In this document: one piece after another, positions 27,738 through 35,859 of the stretch
How the letters are laid out: every line of letters begins with the position of its first letter
How positions within the stretch are numbered: position 1 is the first letter of the stretch
Assembly: GCF_024169315.1 (NCBI RefSeq)
Contig: NZ_JALJWR010000001.1
Coordinates: 641,501 to 705,500 of the forward strand
Origin: Pseudomonas migulae
Lineage (GTDB): Bacteria > Pseudomonadota > Gammaproteobacteria > Pseudomonadales > Pseudomonadaceae
Reading direction: 5' to 3'
Length of the DNA: 64,000 nucleotides
Notes under the pieces: generated by a model
The model's input: only the letters and a program-made list of their open reading frames with translations
What the model was told of the DNA's origin: nothing
Database searches by the model: none
Program-made: the position numbers and the translations under genes

Positions 27738-30733
27738 TGCGCACCTCCCTTGCCAAACAGCGCGCCAAGCGAGGCCCGCAGTCGCGCCCACCAGCCGGTG
27801 GAGATGGCTTGGCCGCTGACCCGTTGCGACAGGCGAGTAAAGATTTGTCCGATGATCACTTTCGAGGCCCCTTGCAACATTCGGCCGCCGACCGCGGCGA
27901 CTTTGCCGCTGACCGCCACCTGGTATTGGTATTCCAGACGTGTGTGGCCATTTTCCAGTTGGACGAAACGCACCTTGGCCTGACCCTGGGCCGAACCCAT
28001 CGAGCTGCTGCCGGAACCGGACAGACGCAATGAATGCGGCGGGTCCAGATCACTCAGGGCAACCTTGGCCTCGAAGCGCGCACGGATCATGCCGACGCCG
28101 ACGGTGACGTCTGCGCGGTAACGGTTTTCGCCTTCAAGCACGAGGTCGTGGCAACCGGGAATGATTGCCGCCAGCGTCTGCGGGTCGAGCAAGGTATCGA
28201 AGACCTGTTGCGGCGCAGCAGGAATCACCACCGAGTCGTTGGCCCGCAGTGCCGGTCCACCGGCAGCGGCCGCGTCCAGGTTTTCATCGGGCTCCATACC
28301 GGCGGGCCGTGGCGGCTCGTCGATCCCGATGAGCGTGCGTACTTTCGATGGCGTCAGTGGCAGACGGATGTCCGAGCGGCCAAGGGCGTCAGCCACCGCG
28401 TTGGCGATGCACACCGGCGTGCTCATATTGTTTCCCTCGCCCACACCCTTGGCGCCCAGTGGGGTGAATGGCGATGGCGTTTCCATGTGCAGGATCACCG
28501 GTTCGATCACTTCCGGTGCGGTCGGCACCAGATAATCGGCGAAGGTCCCTGAGAGGAAACTGCCGTCCTCGCCATAGGCGAACTCTTCCATCAGCGCCGC
28601 GCCGAGGCCTTGGGTGAAGCCACCACGAATCTGGCCATCGACCAGCGCCGGGTTGAGCAGGCGGCCGGCGTCATGGCAGGTGACGTAGCGATCGATGTGG
28701 ATCTCGCCGGTCATGCGGTCGATTTCCAGACCACAGATGTCGAAGACAAAGCCGTAGCACAGCGAGCTGTTGACCTGATCCTGGTCGTCCGGGGCCACCA
28801 ATTGCGGCGGGCTCCAGAACGCGGTTTCGCGCAGTCCGCCACTTTCACCTTCCGGCAGCAGGCCCGGCGACCAGTGGGTCGCACCGGCAATCCGATGGAA
28901 TGGCGCGACCGCTCCGCCATTGACCACAAAAATCTTGCCGCCGGCGAAACGAATATCTTCGGGGCTGGCCTGCAATTGCTCGGCGGCAATCGCGGCGAGG
29001 CGATCGCGGATCTTCAGCGCCGCCTTGTAGACGGCACCGGCCACAGCGCCGGCGAAGCGGCTGGAATAGTTGCCCGAGGCAATCGACCAAGCGTCCTTCT
29101 GGGTATCCAGCTCGACGTTGACCACGATGGATTCCAGCGCAACCCCAAGCACTTCGGCGACGACCTGAGCGACGGTGGTTTGATGGCCCTGCCCTTGGGG
29201 TGCCGAGGACACGTGCACACTGACGTCACCCAATGGGCCGACGTTGATGGTGGCGGTGGCGACAGCGCCGTTTTTCGGACCGGCCTTGCGCCGCTCTTCG
29301 GGTGTCATCGCGGTGGTGATGTATCCCATGTTGGAAATCGAAGGCTCGATGACGGCGGCATAACCGATGCCGTAGATCCGGCCTTCGGCACGCGCCTGAT
29401 CACGACGTTCGAGCAACTCGTCGAGTCCACCGTCAGCCGCCGCCAAGGCAATGCCTGCCTGGTAATTGCCGGAATCGAGCAACGCACCGGCGGCCGCGCG
29501 ATAAGGGAAGGCATCGGCCGGCACCAGGTTGCGGCGGATCACGTCCAACGGATCAAGCTTCAATTGCACGGCGATGTGTTGCAGCAACCGTTCAAGGGCG
29601 AAATACACCTGTGGGCCACCGAAACCACGGTTCAGGCCGGAAGGGGTTTTGTTGGTCAGCACCACTCGGTTGCGCACTTGCAAATTGCGGATCGCGTAGG
29701 CACCCGTCAGGTTGCCGTGCATGCGGTAGAAAGTCGCCGGTTCAGGCGCTCTCAGGTAGGCACCACAATCGTCGATCTGGTCATAACGCAAAGCGGTGAT
29801 ACGGCCATCCGCTTCTACCGCTGCTTCAATTTCGGTCACCCGATTGGTCGCCGAAGAAGCCCCCTGAAGATGTTCCAGACGGTCCTCGACCCACTTCACC
29901 GGTGCACCGACCTTGCGTGACGCCAGCCCCATCATTACCACGTAAGGGAAAACCCCTTGCTTGATGCCAAAGCTGCCGCCGGAATCTTTCGGTGTACGCA
30001 AACGGAGGCGGTTGCCGGGTACATTCAGTGCCCGGGCCATGACCGTGTGCAACGCATAGGGACCCTGAAAATTGGCCAGCACGTCATAAATGCCGGTGGC
30101 GCGCTCGAACTGAGCCAGCACCACATAGCATTCGATGGGCGTGCAGGAACTGCGCGGAAAATTCACTTTGAGCGAGACCTTGTGCGGCGCCTGCTCGAAG
30201 GCCTGCTCCGGCTCGCCATAACGAAAGCGCCGTTCGTTGACCACGTTGCTGCCGACCGCTTCGTGCAGGATCGGCGCCTGTTCGGCGGTGGCCCGTTCGG
30301 GATCGATGATCGGTGGCAGCGGCTCGTATTCAACGCGCACACCTTCGATGGCGTCCTCGGCCAGATAGCGGCTCTCAGCGATCACTACGGCCACCGGCTC
30401 TCCGACGTAACGTACCTTGTCGACGGCGACGCACCAGTGCTCCATCGGCTGCCGCACACCCACCGGGAACGGCAGCGCCCAGCGTTTGACGTCTTCGCCG
30501 ACCAGCACGCCGTGCACGCCTTTCATCAGCAGCGCACTGGAAAAGTCCACCGAGGTGATCCGCGCATGAGCGTGGGGTGAACGGATGATCGCCGCGTGTA
30601 GCGTTCCCGGAGGGATCGCAGCGTCATCGGCATAACAGCCGAGGCCGCGCAACAATGCGGCGTCCTCGACACGGGTCTGACGGGCGCCGATGTGGCCGGT
30701 CTGGCTTTCGGTAGCAGGCTGGAAACTAGTCAT
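27734..30733 (-). CDS. molybdopterin large subunit (CoxL type) fused to a CoxG-like SRPBCC domain
   Basis: The protein has 999 residues, whereas CoxL/XdhB-type subunits usually have about 770-800. Residues 1 to about 780 are the xanthine-dehydrogenase-like large subunit: GARQTRVEDAALLRGLGCYA at the start, the NRGFGGPQ loop, and catalytic Glu in KGVGEGNNMSTP. The CO-dehydrogenase loop with Cys is absent, so the substrate is not CO. From about residue 840, VIPAAPQQVFDTLLDPQTLA, then IIPGC and LSGSGSSSMGSAQGQAKVRF form a CoxG-like domain, normally a separate protein that may help attach the enzyme to the membrane. Reaction: hydroxylation of an aromatic or N-heterocyclic carbon is the family expectation. 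Confidence 0.92.
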   Translation of the reverse strand: MTSFQPATESQTGHIGARQTRVEDAALLRGLGCYADDAAIPPGTLHAAIIRSPHAHARITSVDFSSALLMKGVHGVLVGEDVKRWALPFPVGVRQPMEHWCVAVDKVRYVGEPVAVVIAESRYLAEDAIEGVRVEYEPLPPIIDPERATAEQAPILHEAVGSNVVNERRFRYGEPEQAFEQAPHKVSLKVNFPRSSCTPIECYVVLAQFERATGIYDVLANFQGPYALHTVMARALNVPGNRLRLRTPKDSGGSFGIKQGVFPYVVMMGLASRKVGAPVKWVEDRLEHLQGASSATNRVTEIEAAVEADGRITALRYDQIDDCGAYLRAPEPATFYRMHGNLTGAYAIRNLQVRNRVVLTNKTPSGLNRGFGGPQVYFALERLLQHIAVQLKLDPLDVIRRNLVPADAFPYRAAAGALLDSGNYQAGIALAAADGGLDELLERRDQARAEGRIYGIGYAAVIEPSISNMGYITTAMTPEERRKAGPKNGAVATATINVGPLGDVSVHVSSAPQGQGHQTTVAQVVAEVLGVALESIVVNVELDTQKDAWSIASGNYSSRFAGAVAGAVYKAALKIRDRLAAIAAEQLQASPEDIRFAGGKIFVVNGGAVAPFHRIAGATHWSPGLLPEGESGGLRETAFWSPPQLVAPDDQDQVNSSLCYGFVFDICGLEIDRMTGEIHIDRYVTCHDAGRLLNPALVDGQIRGGFTQGLGAALMEEFAYGEDGSFLSGTFADYLVPTAPEVIEPVILHMETPSPFTPLGAKGVGEGNNMSTPVCIANAVADALGRSDIRLPLTPSKVRTLIGIDEPPRPAGMEPDENLDAAAAGGPALRANDSVVIPAAPQQVFDTLLDPQTLAAIIPGCHDLVLEGENRYRADVTVGVGMIRARFEAKVALSDLDPPHSLRLSGSGSSSMGSAQGQAKVRFVQLENGHTRLEYQYQVAVSGKVAAVGGRMLQGASKVIIGQIFTRLSQRVSGQAISTGWWARLRASLGALFGKGGAQ

Positions 30734-30898
30734 TTTTTTCGCGGCTCTTGTTGTTGTGCAGCGCGATAGCGTTAGAGCCGAGTGTGTGAGAAAGGCGCAG
30801 GGAGCGCCTTGCCTGGGGAGAGGGAGTTCTGCGCTGGGGTCTGAAAATTTGCCTTAGCGTCTGATTTTCAGGTCTGGGTCCAGACAGAATTGGCGGTC
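30731..30898. repeat. spacer between the GGDEF-EAL gene and coxL-like gene, repeated at 11846-12012
   Basis: The block is nearly identical to 11846-12012, including the shared CGCGGCTCTTGTTGTT and GAGTGTGTGAGAAAGGCGCA stretches. It starts at the ATG of the large-subunit gene and ends at the stop of the GGDEF-EAL gene, so the unit that was copied extended across this junction. Confidence 0.8.
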
Positions 30899-33107
30899 AG
30901 GGATGGGACGCGGGATGGCTCAGGAAAGCTTCGATGTCTGCATAGGGCATTGGTTTGGCAAAGTAATACCCCTGAAAAACATCGCAGCGGCTGCCCTTCA
31001 GGAAATCCACCTGAGACGCCGTTTCCACACCTTCGGCGACCACCGTCAGGCTGAGGTGATGGGCCATGGAAATTATGCCTTGGGTGATCGCAGCATCGTG
31101 ATGGTCGGTGGCGATTTCCTGGATGAACGAGCGGTCAATCTTGATCTTGTCGATGGGCAAACGCTTGAGGTAGCTGAGGCTGGAAAAACCGGTGCCGAAA
31201 TCATCGAGCGCAATGCAAACCCCCAACGCCTTGAGCCGGTGCAACGTGTCGATCGCCTGTTCAGCGTTATGCAACAGAAGCGACTCGGTGATCTCCAACT
31301 CCAGTTGCTCACCACAGAGTCCGTGTTTCTCCAGGGTGGCTTGTACATACTGGACGAAATGGCCACGCTGAAAATGCATCGGCGAAATATTCACCGCCAT
31401 CGAGATGCCAGTGATGCCCTGCTCGCCTAACTGGCGCAAGTGCGCGCAGGCCGTATCGAGTACCCAAAGGCTCAGCGGGATGATCTGACCACTGTCCTCT
31501 GCCACCGGCACAAACACAGCGGGTGAGATAAATCCTTTTTCAGGATGCTCCCAGCGCAGCAACGCTTCGATCCCGACCACCCGCCCCGTGCGCGCCTCTA
31601 TCTGCGGTTGATAATGCAGCTTGAACGATTGAGTTTCGATAGCCTTTTGCAGGTCATTGCGCAGGCTCGCGTGCTCGCAAACGCGCTGATTGAGATCGCT
31701 GGTGTACCACTGAAAGTTGTTGCGCCCTTGCTGCTTGGCTTTGTACATGGCCATGTCAGCCTGCTGGATCAGCTGCATCGGCTGCTCGATGTGACCATCG
31801 CTCAGGGTGATGCCAATACTTGCACTCACGTGCAGGTCAATGCCTTGGATGCAGTAGGGTCTGGCAATGCTGGCCATCAAGCGCTCGACCACCGGTACAA
31901 CGTCCTCATCACGAAGCAGGTTCGGCAGCAGCACGATAAATTCGTCACCGCCCATGCGCACGATGGTGTCACCGGGACGAACCTGCCGGGTCATACGCTG
32001 CGCCACCTCAATCAGCACCTGATCGCCGAAGTAATGCCCGATCGAATCGTTGATGGATTTGAATCCATCCAGGTCAATGCACATCACCGCCAGACGACGC
32101 TTGCGCCGACGACTGATGTGACAATCCAGCATAAGCCGGTCTTCAAGCGAAACACGGTTAAGCAAACCGGTCAGCCGGTCATGGCTGGCATTGAAGCTCA
32201 ATTGGCGCTCGAAATGCTTCTGCTCGCTGATGTCTCGGGCTATGCCAAATACCCCGACGATCTCTCCGTTGACCATGATCGGCAGGTTGGAAATGTCCAT
32301 GGTCAGCAATTTATCACTCTCGTCGAGAAGCCGTGCCTCGAAGCGTTGAGGCTCTCCAGCGCGGGCTGCGGAAAAATGCTGACTGACCCGTTCCAGGTCT
32401 TCTTCGAGCAACAGGCGGGAAAAGTGATGACCGAGGAAATCGGTTGCGGTGTGCGGTTTCAGCTTCAGGCCTGCCGGATTCACACTCTGGATGTTGCCGG
32501 CCAGATCGAGGGCGAACACCGGGTTGGGATTGTAGGTGAACAATGATCGAAAACGTTGTTCGCTTTCCTCCAGACGTTGGCCGTCACGTTCGCGGCGGAT
32601 CGCAATGACTGCCAGTTGGGCTGCAAAGGCCAATCGTTGAATCTGCGCCTCGTCCGGCGCATGGGCGCGGTTCTGGTACAGGGCAAATGTACCCAACACG
32701 TTTCCTTGATGGGAGAGCAACGGCACCGACCAGCAGGAACGCAGGTTATGCCCCAGCGCCAGGCTGCGGAAACGCTCCCAGTTTGGGTCCTGGGCGATGT
32801 CTTCGGTGACCACAAGCTCGCGCCGGAATGCTGCGGTACCGCAGGTTCCTTCCTGTGGACCAATGGCCATTCCATGAATCGCCTCGCTGTACTCGGCCGG
32901 CAGCCCGGGCGCCGCGCCGCTTAGCAAGTGTTTGCCCTCGGCATCAGTGAGCAGGATAGAGCAGAAGGTTTCGGGGGTCTGTGCGTCGTGCATCTGACAG
33001 ATGGCGCAGAGTATGTCGCCCAGATGATGGTCGGTCGCGATCATGCCGAGAATGTCACGTTGCGACTCGGGGAAGGTCTTGCTGTGAAAGCTCGGACGAG
33101 TATTCAT
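30897..33107 (-). CDS. GAF-PAS-GGDEF-EAL cyclic-di-GMP signalling protein
   Basis: The 736-residue protein, without membrane segments, has a GAF domain (about 30-170, GPQEGTCGTAAFRRELVVTE), a PAS domain (about 180-300), a GGDEF domain with intact RMGGDEFIVLL, and an EAL domain with GIEALLRWEHPE and ALDDFGTGFSSLSYLKRLP. Both catalytic signatures are complete, so it could synthesise or degrade c-di-GMP. The GAF or PAS part probably senses a small ligand or redox state. ATG 33107 with AGGAAC upstream is the family start. A decayed copy lies at 11.8-12.2 kb. It is upstream of the molybdenum-hydroxylase operon on the same strand, 163 bases away. Confidence 0.95.
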   Translation of the reverse strand: MNTRPSFHSKTFPESQRDILGMIATDHHLGDILCAICQMHDAQTPETFCSILLTDAEGKHLLSGAAPGLPAEYSEAIHGMAIGPQEGTCGTAAFRRELVVTEDIAQDPNWERFRSLALGHNLRSCWSVPLLSHQGNVLGTFALYQNRAHAPDEAQIQRLAFAAQLAVIAIRRERDGQRLEESEQRFRSLFTYNPNPVFALDLAGNIQSVNPAGLKLKPHTATDFLGHHFSRLLLEEDLERVSQHFSAARAGEPQRFEARLLDESDKLLTMDISNLPIMVNGEIVGVFGIARDISEQKHFERQLSFNASHDRLTGLLNRVSLEDRLMLDCHISRRRKRRLAVMCIDLDGFKSINDSIGHYFGDQVLIEVAQRMTRQVRPGDTIVRMGGDEFIVLLPNLLRDEDVVPVVERLMASIARPYCIQGIDLHVSASIGITLSDGHIEQPMQLIQQADMAMYKAKQQGRNNFQWYTSDLNQRVCEHASLRNDLQKAIETQSFKLHYQPQIEARTGRVVGIEALLRWEHPEKGFISPAVFVPVAEDSGQIIPLSLWVLDTACAHLRQLGEQGITGISMAVNISPMHFQRGHFVQYVQATLEKHGLCGEQLELEITESLLLHNAEQAIDTLHRLKALGVCIALDDFGTGFSSLSYLKRLPIDKIKIDRSFIQEIATDHHDAAITQGIISMAHHLSLTVVAEGVETASQVDFLKGSRCDVFQGYYFAKPMPYADIEAFLSHPASHP

Positions 33108-33484
33108 GGTGGTTCCTGAAGACTCTCGAGGTCGTCCGGTCTTCAGAGAGCCTGAAACAGTGGGCGGCCGATCACTGTCCACTAGTGCGTCGGACGCGCA
33201 CTCTATAGAGCACCGACCCGCAAAAAAAAGGCTCAGATCCAACATAAAAAACGGTATCAGATTGCCGCCGTTTGGCTGGAATGGTCGGGGTGCTCCGTTC
33301 TGCTGGGCCGGACAGTTCGGAAGCTGCAGCCCGGTTTCCATGAACTTGGACCCATGAACATTTCCATGCCATTAGCCTTCGGACGTGCCGCAGAACATAG
33401 TAACGGCCTGCCTATGAACATATGACATGGCCCACTTGTTAAATGATGTGTTATGTCAGATAGGTTCATCATTCCTGAAGCTAT
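33108..33484. other. 377-base gap upstream of the GGDEF-EAL gene
   Basis: Only shadow frames are seen. It presumably includes the promoter of the GGDEF-EAL gene. No hairpin or repeat was recognised. Confidence 0.4.
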
Positions 33485-33760
33485 TCAGCAATCTGCTTTC
33501 GCTGCTCGGTTACGTTTTCTCCAATCAGCTTGAGTCTTACGCTTCCTAGCCAGAGCCGGTGGTTCAGGAATATCCCAACCATTTGGGACAATTGACCTTA
33601 GGTCATACCCCATCATGAAAAGCCCAGCCTCGAACCGATGGCAGCGCTCTTCAATTGCCCGCGCCGGAAAAATCTCAATATGGGTTTCCAGCAAGTGCCG
33701 GATAATCCAACCTGGCTGAAGCTGGCGGGCTGCCCATTCGCGTGGTTTACCGCGATTCAA
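33485..33760 (-). CDS. hypothetical protein, 91 residues
   Basis: The product is basic at its C-terminus (ARKRKTQADWRKRNRAAKADC) and contains IEERCHRFEAGLFMMGYDLR. The start would be TTG at 33760, inside the end of the upstream ORF and directly after an in-frame TGA. It may be the second half of a frameshifted gene with its neighbour or a coupled small gene. No family recognised. Confidence 0.35.
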   Translation of the reverse strand: MNRGKPREWAARQLQPGWIIRHLLETHIEIFPARAIEERCHRFEAGLFMMGYDLRSIVPNGWDIPEPPALARKRKTQADWRKRNRAAKADC

Positions 33761-34049
33761 TCAATAGGTCCCCATATATTGTGGGCTGAGAATGGGATAT
33801 CCGATTGCTGCTATCCAGGCGCAGCAAAGCCTCAACGTCGATCAGATAACCAGGCAGCTCGCCGCTTGCCGCCAGGCTTTGAAGGAATGTGACGGAAGCG
33901 GGATTCAACACCCCTCCCCATTCGAGGATCTCTTCGCATACGGCGTACGCCGCCGCCACGTCGTCACCCAGCGCGGCATCGCTATCTGGTTTGCGGAACG
34001 GAATTGCCTGCGGAGGTGTCGTTTGTATTAGACACCTTCGTGTCGACAA
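33747..34049 (-). CDS. hypothetical protein, 100 residues
   Basis: The product is acidic in the middle (DDVAAAYAVCEEILEWGGVL) and ends GDLLIESR. The start would be TTG at 34049 without a clear ribosome site. It overlaps the following ORF by 14 bases in another frame, so the two could be parts of one broken gene. No family recognised. Confidence 0.35.
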   Translation of the reverse strand: MSTRRCLIQTTPPQAIPFRKPDSDAALGDDVAAAYAVCEEILEWGGVLNPASVTFLQSLAASGELPGYLIDVEALLRLDSSNRISHSQPTIYGDLLIESR

Positions 34050-34076
34050 TCCAGTTCAGATAAAGAGGTAGTTCTC

Positions 34077-34151
34077 ATGAACAATATTATCTACATCGTT
34101 GGGGCAGTGGTGATCGTCCTAGTCATCCTGTCGTTTGTCGGTCTCGTATAG
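34077..34151 (+). CDS. 24-residue single-TM membrane peptide
   Basis: A tiny ORF encodes MNNIIYIVGAVVIVLVILSF then VGLV, almost entirely one hydrophobic helix with a polar N-terminus. AGAGG lies eight bases before the ATG, a better ribosome site than many annotated genes here. I recall similar short peptides (MNTIIYIVG...VILSFLGLR-like) in many proteobacteria, where they lack a known function. No partner gene is adjacent. Confidence 0.6.
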   Translation: MNNIIYIVGAVVIVLVILSFVGLV

Positions 34152-34189
34152 CCTGTCGCCATTAAGGGACGGCGTGCCATTGAACAAAC

Positions 34190-34203
34190 CTACTAGTTGA
34201 TAG
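34190..34203. promoter_or_regulatory. CTAC-N6-ATAG site, degenerate member of a CTAC-N6-GTAG family
   Basis: CTACTAGTTGATAG differs by one base from the CTAC-N6-GTAG pattern at 42645 and 46766. It lies between the small peptide gene and the ORF at 34408. A regulator site is possible but unsupported by more than the pattern. Confidence 0.25.
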
Positions 34204-34407
34204 ACTATGGTCGCTTGAACGATGGACTTCGTACCCTTCAGACGTGCCCCCCCCCGCACGGGAGAGACTGATGGACCTGCTCAAATTGCCCACTCTCGAC
34301 CGAACCAGCGCGGCGCTCATAATTACCTCGCAACCCTTGGCGTTTACCGCTATCAGGAAGACGGGAGTTACGTATCGTAAGTCAGCCTCTAAACATGAGG
34401 CTCTCTT

Positions 34408-35016
34408 ATGACCAGCATCTCTGCCCTGCCACCAGTTACTTCTGTCTTGCCGAATGCTGCAGAGGCCGAAAACAACCTACGAGCGCTGACCACTAGCCCG
34501 GATTTTCAGTCCCAATTGAAGGATCAGTCTAAGCCCCCTCTGTTACCACCCAGTCCGTCAAGCGCGCAGGTGCTTTCGGAGTCGACCGCGAATCTGTCGC
34601 GCCGGCCGGACGTGGAAGCGATGCTTCAATTGCTGGCATGGCGGAAGAACACGTTCAATGTCCCGAGCAAGATTGCTCGATCGGTGCCTGGGGCTGGCGC
34701 TGAGATGATCAACCTAACTCCCGCTGACGAGCACAGTACCGTTCTGTGTCCAGAGCCTATTGAAGATCCGGCCGCGTGGCGCGCCGATTCCTGTGGGAGC
34801 GATTTCATCGCGGAATTTCCTTGCGGGGGCGGACTTAATGCTGCAGTAATTGCTGTGGCGCTGTCCGGAAGCACCCTCATTTGGACACCGTTCGAAACCG
34901 TTCGAGCGCCACTGCAATCGCCCCGTATTCGAATTTGGCGCCGGCGCAAGCCTCATTCAGTCGAGGGCCAGCCCCCTGATCAGTCCGGTTCGGATGTCGA
35001 CAACAATCATGGGTGA
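34408..35016 (+). CDS. hypothetical protein, 202 residues, C-terminal part possibly not genuine
   Basis: The first 100 residues (MTSISALPPVTSVLPNAAEA, Pro/Ser-rich, then RRPDVEAMLQLLAWRKNTFN) look like a real, unrecognised protein. From about residue 125 the frame runs through a REP-like sequence (CTGTGGGAGCGATTTCATCG near 34789), giving a translation typical of read-through of intergenic repeats. The original gene may therefore have ended earlier and been extended by mutation. The initiator ATG is not preceded by a strong ribosome site. Confidence 0.4.
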   Translation: MTSISALPPVTSVLPNAAEAENNLRALTTSPDFQSQLKDQSKPPLLPPSPSSAQVLSESTANLSRRPDVEAMLQLLAWRKNTFNVPSKIARSVPGAGAEMINLTPADEHSTVLCPEPIEDPAAWRADSCGSDFIAEFPCGGGLNAAVIAVALSGSTLIWTPFETVRAPLQSPRIRIWRRRKPHSVEGQPPDQSGSDVDNNHG

Positions 35017-35032
35017 CTTGACAGGCATGCCC

Positions 35033-35791
35033 TTAGATTTGCGAGAGGCCACCGTCCACCATCAGTTCCACGCCGTTGACATAACTGGCGTCAGCGGATG
35101 CAAGGAAAAGTGCGGACGACGCTATTTGTTCCGGTTGGGCCATGTAGCCTAGCGGCACGATTTGTCCTACGTGATTTTTGAGTGCTTCGATCTGGCTTTC
35201 ATCCATCTTCAGTCCGTTGTCCATCAACGGTGTTCTGGTAAAGCCAGGGCTGAGCACGTTCGCGCGAATTTTTCGGCCTTTGAGCTCATTGGCCCAAGTG
35301 CGTGCAAATGAACGCACCGCAGCCTTTGACGCATTGTAAAGACTCAGACCTTCCATCCCGTTACTGGAACAAATGGAAGCGGTCAGAACGATTGACGAGC
35401 CATCCTTCATCAACGGCAACAGCGTCTGAACAGTGAAAAATACGCCCTTAACGTTAATATCGAACATGTTGTAGTAAGCGGCTTCAGTCGTTTCGCCCAC
35501 GGGGTTTTTTTCGCATATACCGGCATTGGCAAACACTGCGTCGAGTTGACCGTCCCGTCCTTCGATCAATGCCTTGAGCGAATCGAGATCGGCCTGCCGA
35601 GCGACATCAGACACTACCGCCACGGCTTTATCGCCCAGTGCGGTAACCGCAGCGTCCAACGTTGCCGCCGAGCGTCCGGTGATATAGACGCGTTTAGCGC
35701 CCTCGACCAACAGAGCTTTGGCAATCGCAAAGCCGATTCCAGTCGAACCGCCCGTGACGACCGCTACTTGATTGATAAATTTACCAGACAT
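35033..35791 (-). CDS. short-chain dehydrogenase/reductase
   Basis: The 252-residue classical SDR has AVVTGGSTGIGFAIAKAL for NAD(P), NAGICEKN, catalytic Ser in LTASICSSNG and YNASK, and ends with VNGVELMVDGGLSQI. The start MSGKFINQ at 35791 fits the family; the frame is open further up. The MFS gene lies 68 bases upstream on the same strand, so the two are probably co-transcribed. The substrate is unknown. Confidence 0.92.
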   Translation of the reverse strand: MSGKFINQVAVVTGGSTGIGFAIAKALLVEGAKRVYITGRSAATLDAAVTALGDKAVAVVSDVARQADLDSLKALIEGRDGQLDAVFANAGICEKNPVGETTEAAYYNMFDINVKGVFFTVQTLLPLMKDGSSIVLTASICSSNGMEGLSLYNASKAAVRSFARTWANELKGRKIRANVLSPGFTRTPLMDNGLKMDESQIEALKNHVGQIVPLGYMAQPEQIASSALFLASADASYVNGVELMVDGGLSQI

Positions 35792-35859
35792 GTCTTGACT
35801 CCTAAGTAACGCATTTATAGGTATTGGAAAAATTGGCAGCTGCACGGCGCTGGCACCAG

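Noticed and set aside
28610..29920. 436-codon open frame on the plus strand
   Set aside because: Shadow of the molybdenum hydroxylase large subunit on the other strand.
34246..34256. Run of C residues
   Set aside because: A homopolymer in non-coding DNA. No phase-variable gene start is attached to it.
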